A DNA stretch of 64,000 nt from Agapetus fuscipes. Its lineage: Eukaryota; Arthropoda; Insecta; Trichoptera; Glossosomatidae. The stretch is from NCBI GenBank assembly GCA_951799405.1, contig OX637343.1, positions 11,014,524 through 11,078,523 on the forward strand, written 5' to 3'. The notes beneath the pieces were generated by a model. That model did not search any database and was not told the origin of the DNA. It was given only the letters and a program-made list of their open reading frames with translations. The position numbers and the translations under genes are program-made. Positions 55,701 through 61,794 of this stretch are shown piece by piece (within the stretch, counting starts at the first letter, position 1; each line of letters opens with the position of its first letter).

Positions 55701-56585
55701 AGCGTAGACGCCCTAGAGTTTGGGTTAAAAGTTGGATCGAAAAGAGGCAGCACTTGTCGCATACCCATTTGATACGTGAATTGTCAGCAGAACCACTTGA
55801 TTACAGAAATTACCTCAGAATGTCTGCGGATTTGTATGACGAATTGTTGACGTTAGTGGCACCCATAATACAAAAACAAAACACAATAATGCGGTTTCAT
55901 GGCGAGCCGAGTAAAAAATCAAACATACATGACGAGCCACGAGCCCGGCTCGTCGGTATATAATACCGCGGTATTGCAATGATACACCGGCGAGCATTAC
56001 CGACGAGCCGCAACACCGCGGTTTTACTCGCCCGTCGATCAGGGCCTTTAGATCATAGATTTTACTATCCTATCTAAGTTTTTCCAAACATTTCCAATCC
56101 CCACACTCAATCCCGTCGACTTGACACTGGCGCCCCTGTTCTCCGCGGGGATTTGTCACAAAAAGAAAAATAATAAAAGGGTGCTTACCTTTGTATTGGT
56201 GGTTCTCCACCTCAGTATGGTTCAAATGCAGATTGCCATCCCAATCCATGTAGGTCAAGTAGGGCTGAAAGTAGCCACAGGTGATTTTCGTTGGTGGCTT
56301 AATAAACGGCTTGATCTCTGGATCGTACAGATCATATTGCGGCAGTTTGCATTCCGTGGCATTCATGGAATCCAAAAACTTGATATTCTCTTTGAAGAAT
56401 GACAGCTCCGTGTACCTAGTCTCTTCTTTGGTCTTGAGGTGGATGTAGCTGAAGACTATTGTGGCCAAAGCTATCATGATGACGATTTTGACTTTTTTCC
56501 CGCGGTTTCTGTGCACGTCGCACGCCATTATGGCGGCCCTCCTCACGTCAAACTTCGTTGGATATTTTAGGCTGTCGTTGGTCAT
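22750..56585 (-). CDS. DUF229 family type II membrane protein, 9 exons
   Basis: Exons, in order, are 56585-56189, 43582-43233, 41231-41056, 39485-39197, 37248-37045, 35950-35793, 33473-33343, 23675-23472 and 22835-22750. The sum is 1995 nt (664 residues plus TGA), and every junction keeps phase with GT-AG borders. Residues 32-49 form a single hydrophobic segment after a basic stretch, so the protein is probably a signal-anchored type II membrane protein with its bulk in the Golgi/ER lumen or outside. The DUF229 signatures are visible: [11 protein letters not shown] near residue 217 and [15 protein letters not shown] near 433, where the DSxSR and DHG boxes recall the metal-binding sites of alkaline-phosphatase/sulfatase-fold enzymes. 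The family's Cys-rich tail is present as [10 protein letters not shown]...LYCYC. Substrate is unknown. The gene spans 34 kb because its introns, above all 1 (12.6 kb) and 7 (9.7 kb), are filled with transposons. Confidence 0.9.
24322..24515 (+). repeat. DIRS left inverted terminal repeat
   Basis: It pairs as an inverted copy with 29282-29475 and differs by very few bases. Outside it lies a short unique end (24307-24321), the part copied into the internal complementary region. Confidence 0.85.
25811..26201. repeat. Tandem repeat A in DIRS, 3 x 130 bp
   Basis: Three near-identical units start at CTTATCAAAAATGTTCC (25811, 25941 and 26071). The unit is an RT coding segment; the third copy has a one-base insertion. 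Copies differ at only a few positions. Confidence 0.9.
26331..26948. repeat. Tandem repeat B in DIRS, 4 x 155 bp
   Basis: Four units start at GGCCTTTCATCTGCCC (26331, 26486, 26641 and 26796). Each carries the RT catalytic YLDD box in one frame, and the fourth unit is two bases short. Because 155 is not divisible by three, each added unit shifts the frame. Confidence 0.92.
27071..27628. repeat. Tandem repeat C in DIRS, 3 x 186 bp
   Basis: Units start at TTTCTTxCCGGAA (27071, 27257 and 27443). The unit is 62 codons long and lies in the RNase H-proximal part. One alternative frame stays open across all three copies, but it is not clearly the native one. Confidence 0.92.
27774..29195 (+). CDS. 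DIRS RNase H end and tyrosine recombinase
   Basis: An open frame of 473 codons. Residues 75-95 read like the end of the DIRS RNase H domain ([15 protein letters not shown]), followed by the VPDIDLFAS linker typical of DIRS polyproteins. From about residue 160 the frame is a phage-integrase-like recombinase: the SAM-like N-terminal helices ([19 protein letters not shown]), the first catalytic arginine in [16 protein letters not shown], the [12 protein letters not shown] box and a tyrosine in [12 protein letters not shown]. The enzyme would insert the circular DNA copy. The second box reads G-S-T-R where the family normally has H-x-x-R, so a catalytic histidine may be missing. The start codon is simply the first ATG; upstream sequence is the damaged RT. 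Confidence 0.82.
   Translation: MMLSGQWTVQTKEAALQTKRVVRCFHNPATHSARPFWLRNSGTIRQQDSSRLHPQGRGHQIQNTPNLTRDLLTLAGQWEISLTAQYLPGRYNGDADHLSRGRSPPEWHLLSTATKAIFNHFGVPDIDLFASTSAHMSSTYVSRDSTDSCAIFQNAEEKRLLLSGWRASTLNTYKPAWQRWCRWILAENTHPNTSSPNQLARYLAQLFINKKLSYRTILVHKSAIVTFCNPMMEKNLSSDFLVKHTLKAIAMVRINPPKSPVWNPQIVKDWLVRNTPRSDSLYEVACRTAILLLLSSGRRVHDLTLLNITEGNILDEGTSIVLIPFVGSKTDTLLESKEHNVNPVFWIRKLIELSRERRSGQNIYNLFISTRGQVKAATRTIIGGWVKNTLKSAGVEATPGSTRSAVASLNWLENYPIENTFRKYYQKEMLKHTAPEDPSLFQPVNISNKDVPGHQEIIDRSLIIWTPDISQNT
29157..29255. repeat. DIRS internal complementary region
   Basis: The first 40 bases complement the left outer end of the element, and the next roughly 58 complement the right outer end, meeting at CATAATGGGGG. 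This copies the sequence expected at a circle junction and allows ends to be rebuilt during replication in the DIRS model. It overlaps the last codons of the recombinase frame. Confidence 0.85.
29282..29475 (-). repeat. DIRS right inverted terminal repeat
   Basis: This is the inverted copy of 24322-24515. The unique outer right end continues to about 29519 and is also represented, complemented, in the internal region. Confidence 0.85.
29520..30690 (-). pseudogene. 5'-truncated LINE (Jockey/CR1-like) with RT C-terminal part
   Basis: On the minus strand the RT reads [20 protein letters not shown] and then SYADD, the catalytic box, near 30520. After a frameshift it continues as 273 codons (30382-29561) with the typical tail [19 protein letters not shown]...[10 protein letters not shown] and [25 protein letters not shown]. 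The frameshift lies in an eight-A run (on the minus strand) near 30361-30368; one A fewer would join the frames. It ends at 29520 in an A-run (T-run on plus). It lies inside the hAT element and its tail borders the DIRS right end. Confidence 0.85.
31189..31443. mobile_element. Fold-back insertion with 8-bp target duplication
   Basis: Flanked by TATCTGTT (31181-31188 and 31444-31451). Arms of about 48 bp (31232-31279 and 31371-31422) are inverted. The related repeat at 37280-37440 has the uninterrupted sequence, an empty site. The interior plus strand reads CTGAAGA...GAAACGTT. Confidence 0.8.
32264..32470 (-). repeat. SINE-2 copy
   Basis: Minus-strand copy with a clear B box (complement of GGGATTCGAACCG) and tRNA-like head ending at GGACCGGTC. 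Inside the element at 31613-33002. Confidence 0.75.
32495..32765 (-). repeat. SINE-3 copy
   Basis: Same layout as 16655-16915, with a good B box (complement of GGGGATCGAACCCC). Confidence 0.75.
33213..33305 (-). repeat. LINE 3' tail fragment
   Basis: A T-run followed by AAGGAATCCTGTGCG...GTGCCGCAGAGGTGTTG matches the 3' end of the LINE at 29520 and a third copy at 43670. It is a short 5'-truncated insertion on the minus strand, just outside DUF229 exon 7. Confidence 0.65.
33947..34276. mobile_element. Fold-back insertion with 11-bp target duplication
   Basis: Flanked by ATTGTGTAACT (33936-33946 and 34277-34287). Inverted arms include AACGGATTTTACTGACCGTG near the left and its complement near 34220. 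Interior minus strand reads CTGAGGG, a GTCGG/CCGAC stem, then GAAACG. It is in DUF229 intron 6. Confidence 0.8.
34311..34616. mobile_element. Fold-back insertion, long palindrome, 12-bp target duplication
   Basis: Flanked by AAATGTTGATGT (34299-34310 and 34617-34628). Arms 34345-34476 and 34485-34616 are inverted copies, 132 bp each, with essentially one mismatch and an 8-base spacer. It contains the CTGAAGA...GAAACGTT motif once on each strand. Two apparent open frames on opposite strands are mirror images of the arms and not genes. Confidence 0.85.
35010..35225 (-). repeat. SINE-1 fragment
   Basis: Antisense tail and body (GGGGCCAGCCTTATGTCAGCC), truncated before the tRNA-like head. Confidence 0.65.
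35260..35485 (-). repeat. LINE-A 3' UTR copy
   Basis: In DUF229 intron 6, followed by an antisense SINE-1 head fragment (35515-35592). Confidence 0.7.
35995..36320 (+). repeat. LINE-A 3' UTR copy plus inverted fragment
   Basis: A full plus-strand copy to TTAGATTAGA at 36243, then a short inverted piece of the same family. It starts 45 bp from DUF229 exon 6. Confidence 0.7.
36330..36490 (+). repeat. SINE-3 fragment
   Basis: Body and end without the tRNA-like head: ATCCTGGTTCAACAGATATC and CTAGCCAGGCAAAAATAAG. Confidence 0.55.
36500..36915 (+). repeat. Dispersed repeat, copy 1
   Basis: Shares about 380 bp with 57880-58262 in the same orientation (GTCAAAAATGAGTTATGAA, TAACTCCCATAGCTCTATGA, TTTTTTGTCCTAAAGGCxCTTGTGA). 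No coding frame or terminal structure found. Confidence 0.65.
37470..37920 (-). repeat. LINE-A 3' end, longer copy
   Basis: Minus-strand copy that also reaches the ORF end ([19 protein letters not shown] near 37830-37905). The 3' UTR part is nearly identical to the one at 16055-16295, suggesting recent spread. In DUF229 intron 4. Confidence 0.75.
38625..38838 (-). repeat. LINE-A 3' UTR copy
   Basis: Starts AATCTAATCTAATTTAAATC and ends at GCAAAGTGAACC, where a different LINE C-terminal fragment begins. Confidence 0.7.
38840..39015 (-). pseudogene. LINE remnant, C-terminal ORF fragment
   Basis: The minus strand reads [20 protein letters not shown] then [20 protein letters not shown], the AGP-LWNxLP segment of LINE C-termini. 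It is joined to a LINE-A tail at its end. Confidence 0.6.
39735..40165 (+). repeat. LINE-A 3' end, longer copy with ORF C-terminus
   Basis: Starts with codons for [14 protein letters not shown], the end of a LINE ORF. A 3' UTR follows with CCTTGACTTATAGGTTGGTA, GGTTCACTTTGCCAATGTCA and TTTCAGGGAAGGTCGGCAAG, and it ends in a TTAGATTAGATTAGA tail. The longer copies identify the roughly 250-bp repeat spread over the window as this LINE's 3' UTR. Confidence 0.75.
40212..40268. repeat. Tandem repeat, 12-bp unit
   Basis: Four to five copies of AGGCAGAATGCA. In DUF229 intron 3. Confidence 0.85.
40751..40905. repeat. Copy of the 490-590 repeat plus hairpin
   Basis: The first 100 bases match 490-590 (TACTATGAGAAGTT...TTTAAGGTGG). 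They run into a hairpin made of ATGAAAACAAAACACTG and its complement at 40852-40900. Located in DUF229 intron 3. Confidence 0.5.
41779..41904. repeat. Direct duplication, 2 x 62 bp
   Basis: Two identical units beginning TAAACAATACCAATTCAGTC. In DUF229 intron 2. Confidence 0.85.
41925..42075 (+). repeat. SINE-2 copy, degraded
   Basis: Recognised by GGGCTACGGACTCGTAAATCG, TTCCCGGTGCAGGAC and ACCAAAGACCGGTC. Confidence 0.55.
42080..42217 (-). repeat. SINE-1 tail fragment
   Basis: Antisense tail and body up to CTACGGAAGGGGCTGG, ending where the 0.8-kb repeat starts. Confidence 0.65.
42218..43108 (+). repeat. Dispersed 0.8-kb repeat, copy 2
   Basis: This is the reverse-oriented partner of the repeat at 8632-9452. 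It lies in intron 2 of the DUF229 gene, next to a SINE tail on its left side and about 120 bp from exon 2. No product is recognisable. Confidence 0.65.
43670..43764 (-). repeat. LINE 3' tail fragment
   Basis: Same family as 29520 and 33213: T-run, AAGAAATCCTGTG, and the word GTGCCGCAGAGGTGTT. It splits a short LINE-A tail fragment (43610-43670) from a SINE that follows. Confidence 0.65.
43765..43990 (-). repeat. SINE-2 copy
   Basis: Minus-strand copy: TTGGTAAAGGTTTTATGAAT, CCGCCGGGATTCAAACC and TACGGACCG. Confidence 0.7.
43990..44165 (+). repeat. LINE-A 3' UTR copy, partly deleted
   Basis: Has the start (TTTTATAGTATGGGGGG...CCATACCAACC) and the end (CTTTGCAACTTAGATT) but lacks the middle. 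It directly precedes a SINE-1. Confidence 0.55.
44166..44472 (+). repeat. SINE-1, full copy
   Basis: Head GTCCAATTGATAGCTCAGTT and tail GGCAAGAAGTTTCACT; the B box is damaged (GGGTTTGATCACC). In DUF229 intron 1. Confidence 0.7.
44633..44740. repeat. Tandem repeat, 22-bp unit
   Basis: About four copies of TACCTACCTATACACACATG. A 2 x 24-bp repeat (ATAATACTACGTACGTGCAA) follows at 44840-44885. Confidence 0.8.
45160..45350 (+). repeat. LINE-A 3' UTR copy, old
   Basis: Diverged copy recognised by GCTAATGTCACCTCTGTTTCAG and CACATGCAGCATGTG. Confidence 0.55.
45552..45972. mobile_element. hAT-type MITE, about 420 bp
   Basis: Ends CAGTGATTCCCAAA and TTTGGGAACCACTG are inverted. The 8-bp flanks ACTTACAC and ACTTATAT agree at six positions, so an old insertion is likely. 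Confidence 0.65.
46123..46266. mobile_element. hAT-type MITE, 144 bp
   Basis: Ends CAGTGTTTCCCAACC and GGTTGGGAGTCACTG are inverted, with perfect 8-bp flanks GTCTAACG (46115-46122 and 46267-46274). Confidence 0.85.
46625..46845 (-). repeat. LINE-A 3' UTR copy in tandem unit 1
   Basis: Part of the duplicated 1-kb unit; its duplicate is at 53955-54180. Confidence 0.65.
47006..47982 (-). repeat. Gypsy 3' LTR
   Basis: The longer of the two LTRs. About 128 bp between roughly 47032 and 47160 is absent from the other LTR. Same internal 31-bp tandem units (about 47458-47572). Confidence 0.9.
47983..47995 (-). other. Polypurine tract of the Gypsy element
   Basis: On the minus strand GGAGGGGGCCTC directly precedes the 3' LTR start TGTGG, as expected for the plus-strand primer. 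Confidence 0.65.
48471..51665 (-). CDS. pol: Gypsy Pol polyprotein
   Basis: A single uninterrupted frame of 1064 codons. Domains in order: aspartic protease with DTGSD at residue 45; reverse transcriptase with the catalytic YLDD near 349; RNase H beginning [13 protein letters not shown] near 503 and containing TDHKPL; integrase zinc finger (H-x4-H...C-x2-C) at about 692-733; integrase core with Asp in HIDLVGP near 756, Asp in VTDQGRQF near 818 and Glu in LIERWHRT near 853. A chromodomain is not evident, and the C-terminal tail is Pro/Ser/Thr-rich. All catalytic residues seen are intact. The first ATG is listed, but translation more likely enters by frameshift from gag. Confidence 0.93.
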   Translation of the reverse strand: MSTAMQNGGKLQRRSVIAACSTPTPTQSCRLHVWDSLSSQKFLIDTGSDISAIPPRRFSNNAATNTQQTAFPEIYAANGTRIRTYGTQDIKISLGLRREFEWTFIIADVGQPIIGADLLHQHNILVDLRRQCLIDGTTQLISRGHRAPGPSAKLSMINNLDPYHKIISMYPTLIHCQAKEAPQATKHTVTHIIETKGQPVTAKARRLAPGHLEAAQQEFAKMMKLGICRPSKSNWSSPLHMVKKPNGGWRPCGDYRALNAKTTPDCYPIPHIHDFAHRLHDAKIFSTLDLERAYHQIPVNPEDVNKTAIITPFGLFEFTAMQFGLCNAAQTFQRFIHEVTRDLGFCFTYLDDILIASKNEEQHTEHLKTIFKRLCEYGLVINPEKCNFGKREVSFLGYKVTAAGTSPLPEKVQQILEFPIPQEVRALRRFLGMVNFYRRFLPHAINAQRVLFEATSNYKKNDKRPITWTSELENAFEKCKADLAQATMLAHPKPDAELSLVVDASEFAMGAALQQLQEGSWQPLAFFSRKFSDAQRRYSTYDRELSAIYEATKYFRQLIEGRIFHILTDHKPLTFAFRNKRNCSTPRQERQLDYISQFTTDVRYIPGPDNVVADALSRVEAITIPSTINYGDIAKAQSTDQELEKLKKESSLKLQLQEIPGTALALWTDTSTGTSRPFIPKDMRHEIIRMYHENAHTGTKATYRTLKTRFVWPGLQRDVTQYVRTCITCQKTKITRHTTSPIQSLPTPDSRFSYIHIDLVGPLPSSQEHTYILTMIDRFTRWPEAVPLKDITAETVAKALLTNWIARFGVPSHIVTDQGRQFESQLFRDVTRLIGAKHIHTTAYHPQSNGLIERWHRTLKAAIRSQTTSRWTEVLPMILLGLRNAIREDIAYSPAQLTYGTTLRMPGDFFENSTPTEPDTFANKLQLTLQNIRPVPTSNHKKERPFVHKHLQECTHVFVRVDSHKTPLQAPYEGPFKIVQKNDKYFMVDFSGKTKTISIDRLKPAYMPDETYTSHGPEHSQRPEADVPNTATPRPLSPGPSNQPEAENTKTRSGRRVTIPKRYL
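51617..52405 (-). CDS. gag: Gypsy Gag polyprotein
   Basis: A 262-codon frame that starts just inside the primer-binding site. The body is helical with a retrotransposon-Gag-like stretch ([17 protein letters not shown], then [19 protein letters not shown]). An Arg/Ser-rich linker follows, and one C-x2-H...C-x3-C zinc-knuckle-like motif ([18 protein letters not shown]) sits near the end. It packages element RNA in virus-like particles. It overlaps pol by 49 nt with pol in the -1 frame relative to gag, so pol is probably made by -1 frameshifting, though no slippery heptamer was verified. Confidence 0.85.
   Translation of the reverse strand: MEAAKVSIKMPPFWRKNVGLWIAQAETQFQHAGVTVDSTKYFILVGGLDQDALECVADVIMAPPAEKMYDTLKNALIDRFKESEEKSLAKLLHGLSLGDKKPSMLLLQMKQLAGYKLQDSPILRSLWFQHLPQQAQTILSVSPDQPLDQQAAIADRIIEVCQGPSIYSMTQSPAPASSQDSLRPLVTQLIMQVGELTRKIEQLETKLQRQGRSHSRGRSGNRFSSSSSRTADGLCFYHSNFGNNARKCQQPCKMAENFKGAQ
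52489..52506 (-). other. Probable tRNA-Trp primer-binding site
   Basis: Read on the minus strand, TGGTGACGCCCGACGTGATT lies just inside the 5' LTR. It matches the complement of the 3' end of eukaryotic tRNA-Trp apart from one extra base. The assignment of tRNA-Trp is from memory of that conserved end. Confidence 0.6.
52509..53357 (-). repeat. Gypsy 5' LTR
   Basis: Matches 47006-47982 essentially base for base over about 800 bp but lacks roughly 128 bp near its inner end. It includes four 31-bp tandem units (AGCTGGAGATGTCCAGGCGA). A 161-codon frame occurs in both LTRs with identical translation, but it is a by-product of the repeats, not a gene. Confidence 0.9.
53955..54180 (-). repeat. LINE-A 3' UTR copy in tandem unit 2
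   Basis: Duplicate of 46625-46845 and older than the duplication. Confidence 0.65.
54372..54603. mobile_element. Fold-back insertion with 13-bp target duplication
   Basis: Flanked by TTATTTATTTTCA (54359-54371 and 54604-54616). Arms of about 45 bp containing AACACACAGTTTTAATTCAC are inverted. The minus strand of the interior reads CTGAGGA, a GCCTTTTAGGC hairpin, then GAAAACG. The other unit of the host tandem duplication lacks it. Confidence 0.82.
55070..55330 (-). repeat. SINE-3 copy
   Basis: Same layout, degraded at the B box (GAGGATCTAACCAGC). Confidence 0.65.
55511..56051 (+). mobile_element. Internally deleted PIF/Harbinger element
   Basis: The ends are inverted: CTAAAGCGGGTGATCGACG on the left against the complement of CTAAAGGCCCTGATCGACG on the right, with an inner repeat of GCGGCTCGTC words. 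Between them is only the N-terminal part of a transposase. It lies about 140 bp inside intron 1 of the DUF229 gene, and the 3-bp target duplication expected for this superfamily is not clear. Confidence 0.7.
55634..55905 (+). pseudogene. N-terminal fragment of a Harbinger (HARBI1-like) transposase
   Basis: About 90 codons from [10 protein letters not shown]. The segment [60 protein letters not shown] follows the pattern of HARBI1-like N-termini (WV-W--RR---G------EL---D---Y-NFLRM----F--LL--V-P-I-K-DT-MR). The DDE domain is absent, and the remaining codons run into the terminal repeat. Confidence 0.75.
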
Positions 56586-57264
56586 TTTAAATGGTGTTTA
56601 TGCTGATCTTGCACGACGACTGTCGGGCGCAATTCGATTGCGGCGCCTGTATTTCCTTTGCACAATATTTTGCACTCAACATTCTACTTATCTTTATTGT
56701 CTCAGATTTATATTTAATCTTTCTGCTCATACTTGAACTTTTTTCTATTGAACTGATAAGCATTGAATATCGATTATTAAGAGATTGCCTGTCCGAGAGT
56801 CGCGCAAGATGAATATGGCACGCGATTCGAGGGGAAAAACGCCCGAGGATGACCACACTGAGAGTTCCGACAGGATTTTGTTCCTTTAACGAGGAGCTCA
56901 AAAGAACTACCAGAACTAACTAGATAAGGAGAGAAGATGAACATTGCTGCAACCAATCCTACGATTGAAGCAAACCAAGAAGTAAGAATCTGCTAGAGCT
57001 TTTTTCTAGAGTGACATGGTCGCCAAAAATGGGCATCATGAAAAAACTTGCTGTCGCTCAGCGTGTCATAGAAAAACTGATGATACTGCGTAATTGAATA
57101 AAAAATGAGGAACAAAATAATAAACGTTTCCGATATGGTTAATCAAATTGCAAGCCTGTACCTTGTGGTAGAAGTTGGGACATAAATATCGTGTATCGGC
57201 TCTATACGAGAAGGGCGTTTGCAAACCGGAAGACGCACAGCCTGGACAGATGACCGCATCTAAA

Positions 57265-57620
57265 TAATATCTAAATCTAAGCTGCAAATATATTTATCAT
57301 TTAAGATTCATATTAAACGCATTCCCAAAAGCAGACATGTATAAGTTCGCGCTAACACGTGCCGCATGTGGACCTACAATAAAAACCCAATCTCTAATGA
57401 ACGTAAGCCCTGCAACTCTTGCCGACCTTTCCTGAAACAGGGATGACATTGGCAAAGTGAACTATTTTTTTACAGTATGGGTGGTCAACCTCATACCAAC
57501 CTATAAGTCGTCAGTGAACATAAACCCTGCCACCCTTACCGACTTTCCTGAAACAGGGGTGACGTCCGCGAAAGTTGACAATTTTTTAGTATGGGTGGCC
57601 AGCGTCATACCAACTAATAA
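57265..57620 (-). repeat. Two adjacent LINE-A 3' UTR copies
   Basis: A full copy (57265-57509) followed directly by a second, partial one beginning TGAACATAAACCCTGCCACC. Upstream of the DUF229 gene. Confidence 0.7.
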
Positions 57621-57879
57621 TCCATGGGACTTTCATACATCCCCATACTCCACTAAGCTTCCGATCCGACACAAGGTAGAAAAACTATAGACAAACCTGA
57701 CAGAATTCGTTCGGTGTGAAAAGGCTCAAAGAGAAAAACTTGTTTAGGCACCAAGTCATATAAAACTAGTATGGATGTAATAACATTTCAAGATTTGTAT
57801 ACAAGCTCTCCGTGCATGAGACACAGGGTTTCCTATACTTCAGGCACACGTAGACGGTTAAAATGCAGTAAGTTAAGCA

Positions 57880-58262
57880 GTAAGTAAGTTAGTAAGCAAT
57901 ATTTTGGTCAAAAATGAGTTATGAAAATTTCCGCTCTTTCTAATGTGCTAACTCCCATAGCTCTATGATGATTTTTGTGTTGTTTATGCCCACGCAAACA
58001 ACTGCGTTTTCAAAGTAGGTATGGTTTCGGTGTAATCGACAAGATTTTGTCCTTTTTTGTCCTAAAGGCACTTGTGACAAAAAAATCGTAAAACATAGTA
58101 AAACCACATTAATAGGAATGCCAATAAATGTCTTTATTTTTTTTTATTTTAGAGCTGTTTTGATTTTAACGATATGATAAAAAATAAAAAAGTCATGCCT
58201 TTTTTCTGCAATCTCAAACTTTAAACTGCTTTCCTGAACAATTTAGTTTACTCGATACTATG
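57880..58262 (+). repeat. Dispersed repeat, copy 2
   Basis: Partner of 36500-36915, with small indels. Upstream of the DUF229 gene. Confidence 0.65.
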
Positions 58263-58949
58263 TATATTTACTGTTAAATATTATTATTAATAGCATTAAC
58301 CGTTTTTTTTTGTATGGAAAATTCACTTTTTTCGGCAGTTGAGCCGTGGGTTTGCTGTGTGTGCATAACATCGTTAGACTTGGCTTGTAGGTAGTCGGTA
58401 TACTAATGTATTAGGATAAGGAAAGATGGCTATTTTATACGGCAACAGGAAAACGGTTAATTTTTAAATTGAGTATACGTATGCGTATTGCAATTTATAT
58501 TTGAGGCCACATTGATAAAGTTGGCGAGTAATTTATGGCACATGTGTTCGTCTATATCACTATTTTCCAATCTTTCCGAATACGCGCACCTCTACAGGTT
58601 GAAAAATTTTGGAGTCCCCCTTGGGATACAGACAGTTCAAAAGTCTAAGTTTTAGATTTTCTCTATTCTTTCTTTTCATCTTAACTGACGGTCTTTTTAA
58701 TGCTGGATATTTAAAGAAAAACGAAAATAATTTGATTAAAAACATTTCAAAATTAACAGCATGATTTGTCATTTTTTTAATAAGCAATCACATCCTCTCA
58801 CTGAAATAGTTTATTTTTATTTTTTGTGTGCGAGTAGAACCTTGCCTTTTTCCTTCCACTGGCGATCCCCTGAGTAGGGTTTCGACCACGTTTCGACCCA
58901 CAGATTGGAAAACACTGCTTTATAGACGTGTTTAAAATGTAGTCGTACA

Positions 58950-59250
58950 CTACACATATCGAGTAACCTTTTGCCGCATTTTCCCCAAAGGGGTCGCATG
59001 TGGCGAGTGGAACCTATTTATTTTTACAAGTATGGAGGGCTGCCTTACGCATAACACTTCAGTTGAAATGGGAGTTTTCCAGCCAGGGAGTTGGTACTCA
59101 TTTATTGTGCAAGCTGAGTAAGCCTTGCCGGTATTTTATTTTGGACTTGAAATAAACACCGAAACGGGAAATCATTTCTGACACCCTCGTTGGGATTCGA
59201 ACCCGAACTCTCGGCATGGAATTCAAGCACTGAGCTATCGACTGGACCTT
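58950..59250 (-). repeat. SINE-1, full copy
   Basis: Minus-strand copy with B-box complement GGGATTCGAACCC and A-box side GAGCTATCGAC. Confidence 0.75.
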
Positions 59251-59973
59251 AAGCAGCCAATAAAAAAAAAGTTTTGTGCATCGTTTCCCTAGCAACTCGG
59301 CCGTCACTAGTCCGTCACTAGTCTAATTAATCACTTCTTCAACAATGTAATTTTTTTTTACCAATGGAATGAGGTTTAAACATTTTTTTTTAATTTGGAA
59401 CTTTTTCTCGGCATGCGAACGTCAGTCTTGTATTGAACTGCTATCCTCAACTAATACCAAAATATTTGTTTGCCTTTTCCCTAGCAACCCAGCCGGGTGA
59501 CGACACTATTATATATATGCCATTTTACGTGCGGACCCCATTTATTCAATAGATATAGGTTAGCAAAAACATCCTGACTGCGATACCTACGTAATGTGAA
59601 AAAAAAACATGGTAAGTATCATGTTTTTATGTATTTTGTGTCCGTGAGACATCAGCAATTAATACATTTCGTTCTTTTTTTCTATCTGCTTTATGTTGAA
59701 GCCGGTGTACATAATATTCCATTGGATACGCTTTCGTTTATGGGATAAATAAGATTTGCAAAAATCTAAAATTAGTGTGAAACTCTATTCCAATTTATCT
59801 CGATTAATTGATGTGGTAATCGTTTTTATATTCACTTTATTTGTTAGCACTTCTTATACATTACACTCTGTCATTCATTACAAGATTTTTATGTTATAAA
59901 TGAGTGTCAAAAATTGCGATTCTGACGGAAAACAAACACGCGGCAACCCAATGAAAACATCAACACACACTGA

Positions 59974-60600
59974 TGTAGGGATGGGCGAAAGATATTCGAT
60001 AAATAAAAAGTACGATTTTTTTTTCTACAAATCGATATTTTCCCCTATATTAGAAGTATCGATGCTCATTTTTTTGGAATATCAAAATTGTATCAAAAAC
60101 TTTATTCTTTTGCAATGCGTTTTTGCCCTCCTCGCTTTAAAGGTGATTGTGTTTAAAAGCACAAAAAAATACTGAGTCCCCTTTTTTCGGTTTAAACGTT
60201 TTCAACAACATTTTCGGATTAAAGTTTTTGAAGATGTTTTCTGCCAGCAGTTCGTTAAAACGTGTTTCTATGGAAATTAAAAATATCAATATCGATTTTA
60301 GACATTGATATTTTTTTGGAATGCGCTTCTACCCAACCCCAGTCGACGACTTTTCTTTGAAGCCAAAAATTTTGATGTACCAACGCAAATTGCATGCCTA
60401 CTACCCTTTTCCACCGTCGCGTCGGCGGATTTTTTTAAACAAAATTTTATTGTCCCTCGACAGAGACCGATATTTTCTTATCGAAATCTATTCGTCAAAA
60501 TTTTGATATTCTGTAAAATATCGCAGTGGTTCTAGAATTTTATAAATTATGAATGTACCGATGTATCGATATTTTACCCTCGACAGCCCATTCCTACCAT
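59974..60600. mobile_element. Possible MITE with ATCGAT-rich ends
   Basis: GTAGGGATGGGC with GATATTCGAT on the left faces CGATATTTTACCCTCGACAG and CCCATTCCTAC on the right, an imperfect inversion. The interior has many CGATATTTT words. Weak, as no target duplication is clear. Confidence 0.35.
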
Positions 60601-60959
60601 ACCTAATGCTGTCATCGTCATAAAACAATTTCCATACAATATCGTTATACTGAGCCCCACGTTCAAAATTTACCTCGACTGAATGATTTCACGATTTGTC
60701 CCAAATAGTAAATAATTAATAAGATTCCAGATAATAAGAGAGTTTATTTATTGTACAGCATTTTGAATAATATTTTACGCATAGTGAAGTACGCTTTGGT
60801 GCGTATTGAAACATTGAAATAAGCATTGACTTATACTCAATGGAATTAAGTTTGCCTATATTATGTCCCGCCTCTGGTGATAATTTTTGCGTCAGTGAAG
60901 TTTTTGCGCGTAGTGATGTTCAGATTCAGAGTATAGAGAGTACCTACCTAACCCTTTAT

Positions 60960-61222
60960 TTATTCTCCTTATGGCTCCTTGACTGATAGGTTGGTACGAG
61001 GCTGACCACCCGTGCTGTAAAAATCGGTTCACTTTTGCCAATGCCACCCCGGTTCAGGGAACGGCGGCAGGAGTTGCAAGGTTTATGTCCATGTGAGGTT
61101 TTCTTTATTTGTATGCACACATGCAGAATGTGTAGGCGCGAGCCTACATGTGCCTGTCTGTAGGCATGCATTTCATATGAGCCTTAAATGCTTACATATC
61201 CTTGCAGCTTAGATTATAGATA
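60960..61222 (+). repeat. LINE-A 3' UTR copy
   Basis: Full copy starting CTCCTTGACTGATAGGTTGG and ending TTAGATTATAGATAGATTATAGA. Confidence 0.7.
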
Positions 61223-61339
61223 GATTATAGATTTGAATTTTGAAGTTTCCCAAAAAACAGGGAAATTTTAGAATACTGCAGCACTCACAGTCAAATAATT
61301 TCGTTCGGCTGTTTTTATGCTGCCAACACTTTGTTTACA

Positions 61340-61755
61340 ATCGACTCCGAACATTTTTGAATATGGAGAGGGTGGTCTACCGTGTTTGTTTAATGGTTTA
61401 CAAAGCTGTCAATGGTACGGCTCCTTCATACCTGTCTGACATGTTCTCACCTATTGAGAGAGATTTGAGACGCCAAACTCTCAGATCTGCAGGGTGTGGG
61501 GTGGTTGACTTAGTCCAGCACGTCAGACACGCACTAATTTTGGGGACCGTGCTTTCCGGTTTGCGGGCCCAATGGAGTGGAACAGACTACCACCTAATGC
61601 GAGGAAGGCAGAAACTGTTGGTGTCTTTAAAGGAGCACTAAAGACGCATCTTTACAAAAAATCTTATCCGTGATTTGAGAGGGCCCTTGAGGTGTGACAC
61701 ACACAAAAACGGCGCTCTTCAATTATGTGTACCTTATAAATAAATTATCCTTGTA
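61340..61755 (+). pseudogene. LINE-B remnant with C-terminal ORF and 3' UTR
   Basis: Frame ERVVYRVCLMVYKAVNGTAP then SYLSDMFSPIERDLRRQTLRSAGCG is the typical C-terminal region of CR1/L2-like LINEs. A frameshift follows before the EWNRLPPNARKAETVGVFKG part. The 3' UTR has GGGCCCTTGAGGTGTGACAC and AATAAATTATCCTTG. Confidence 0.7.
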
Positions 61756-61794
61756 TATAAATATATATGGAACCATCTTCTGGGTGAGCAATCG

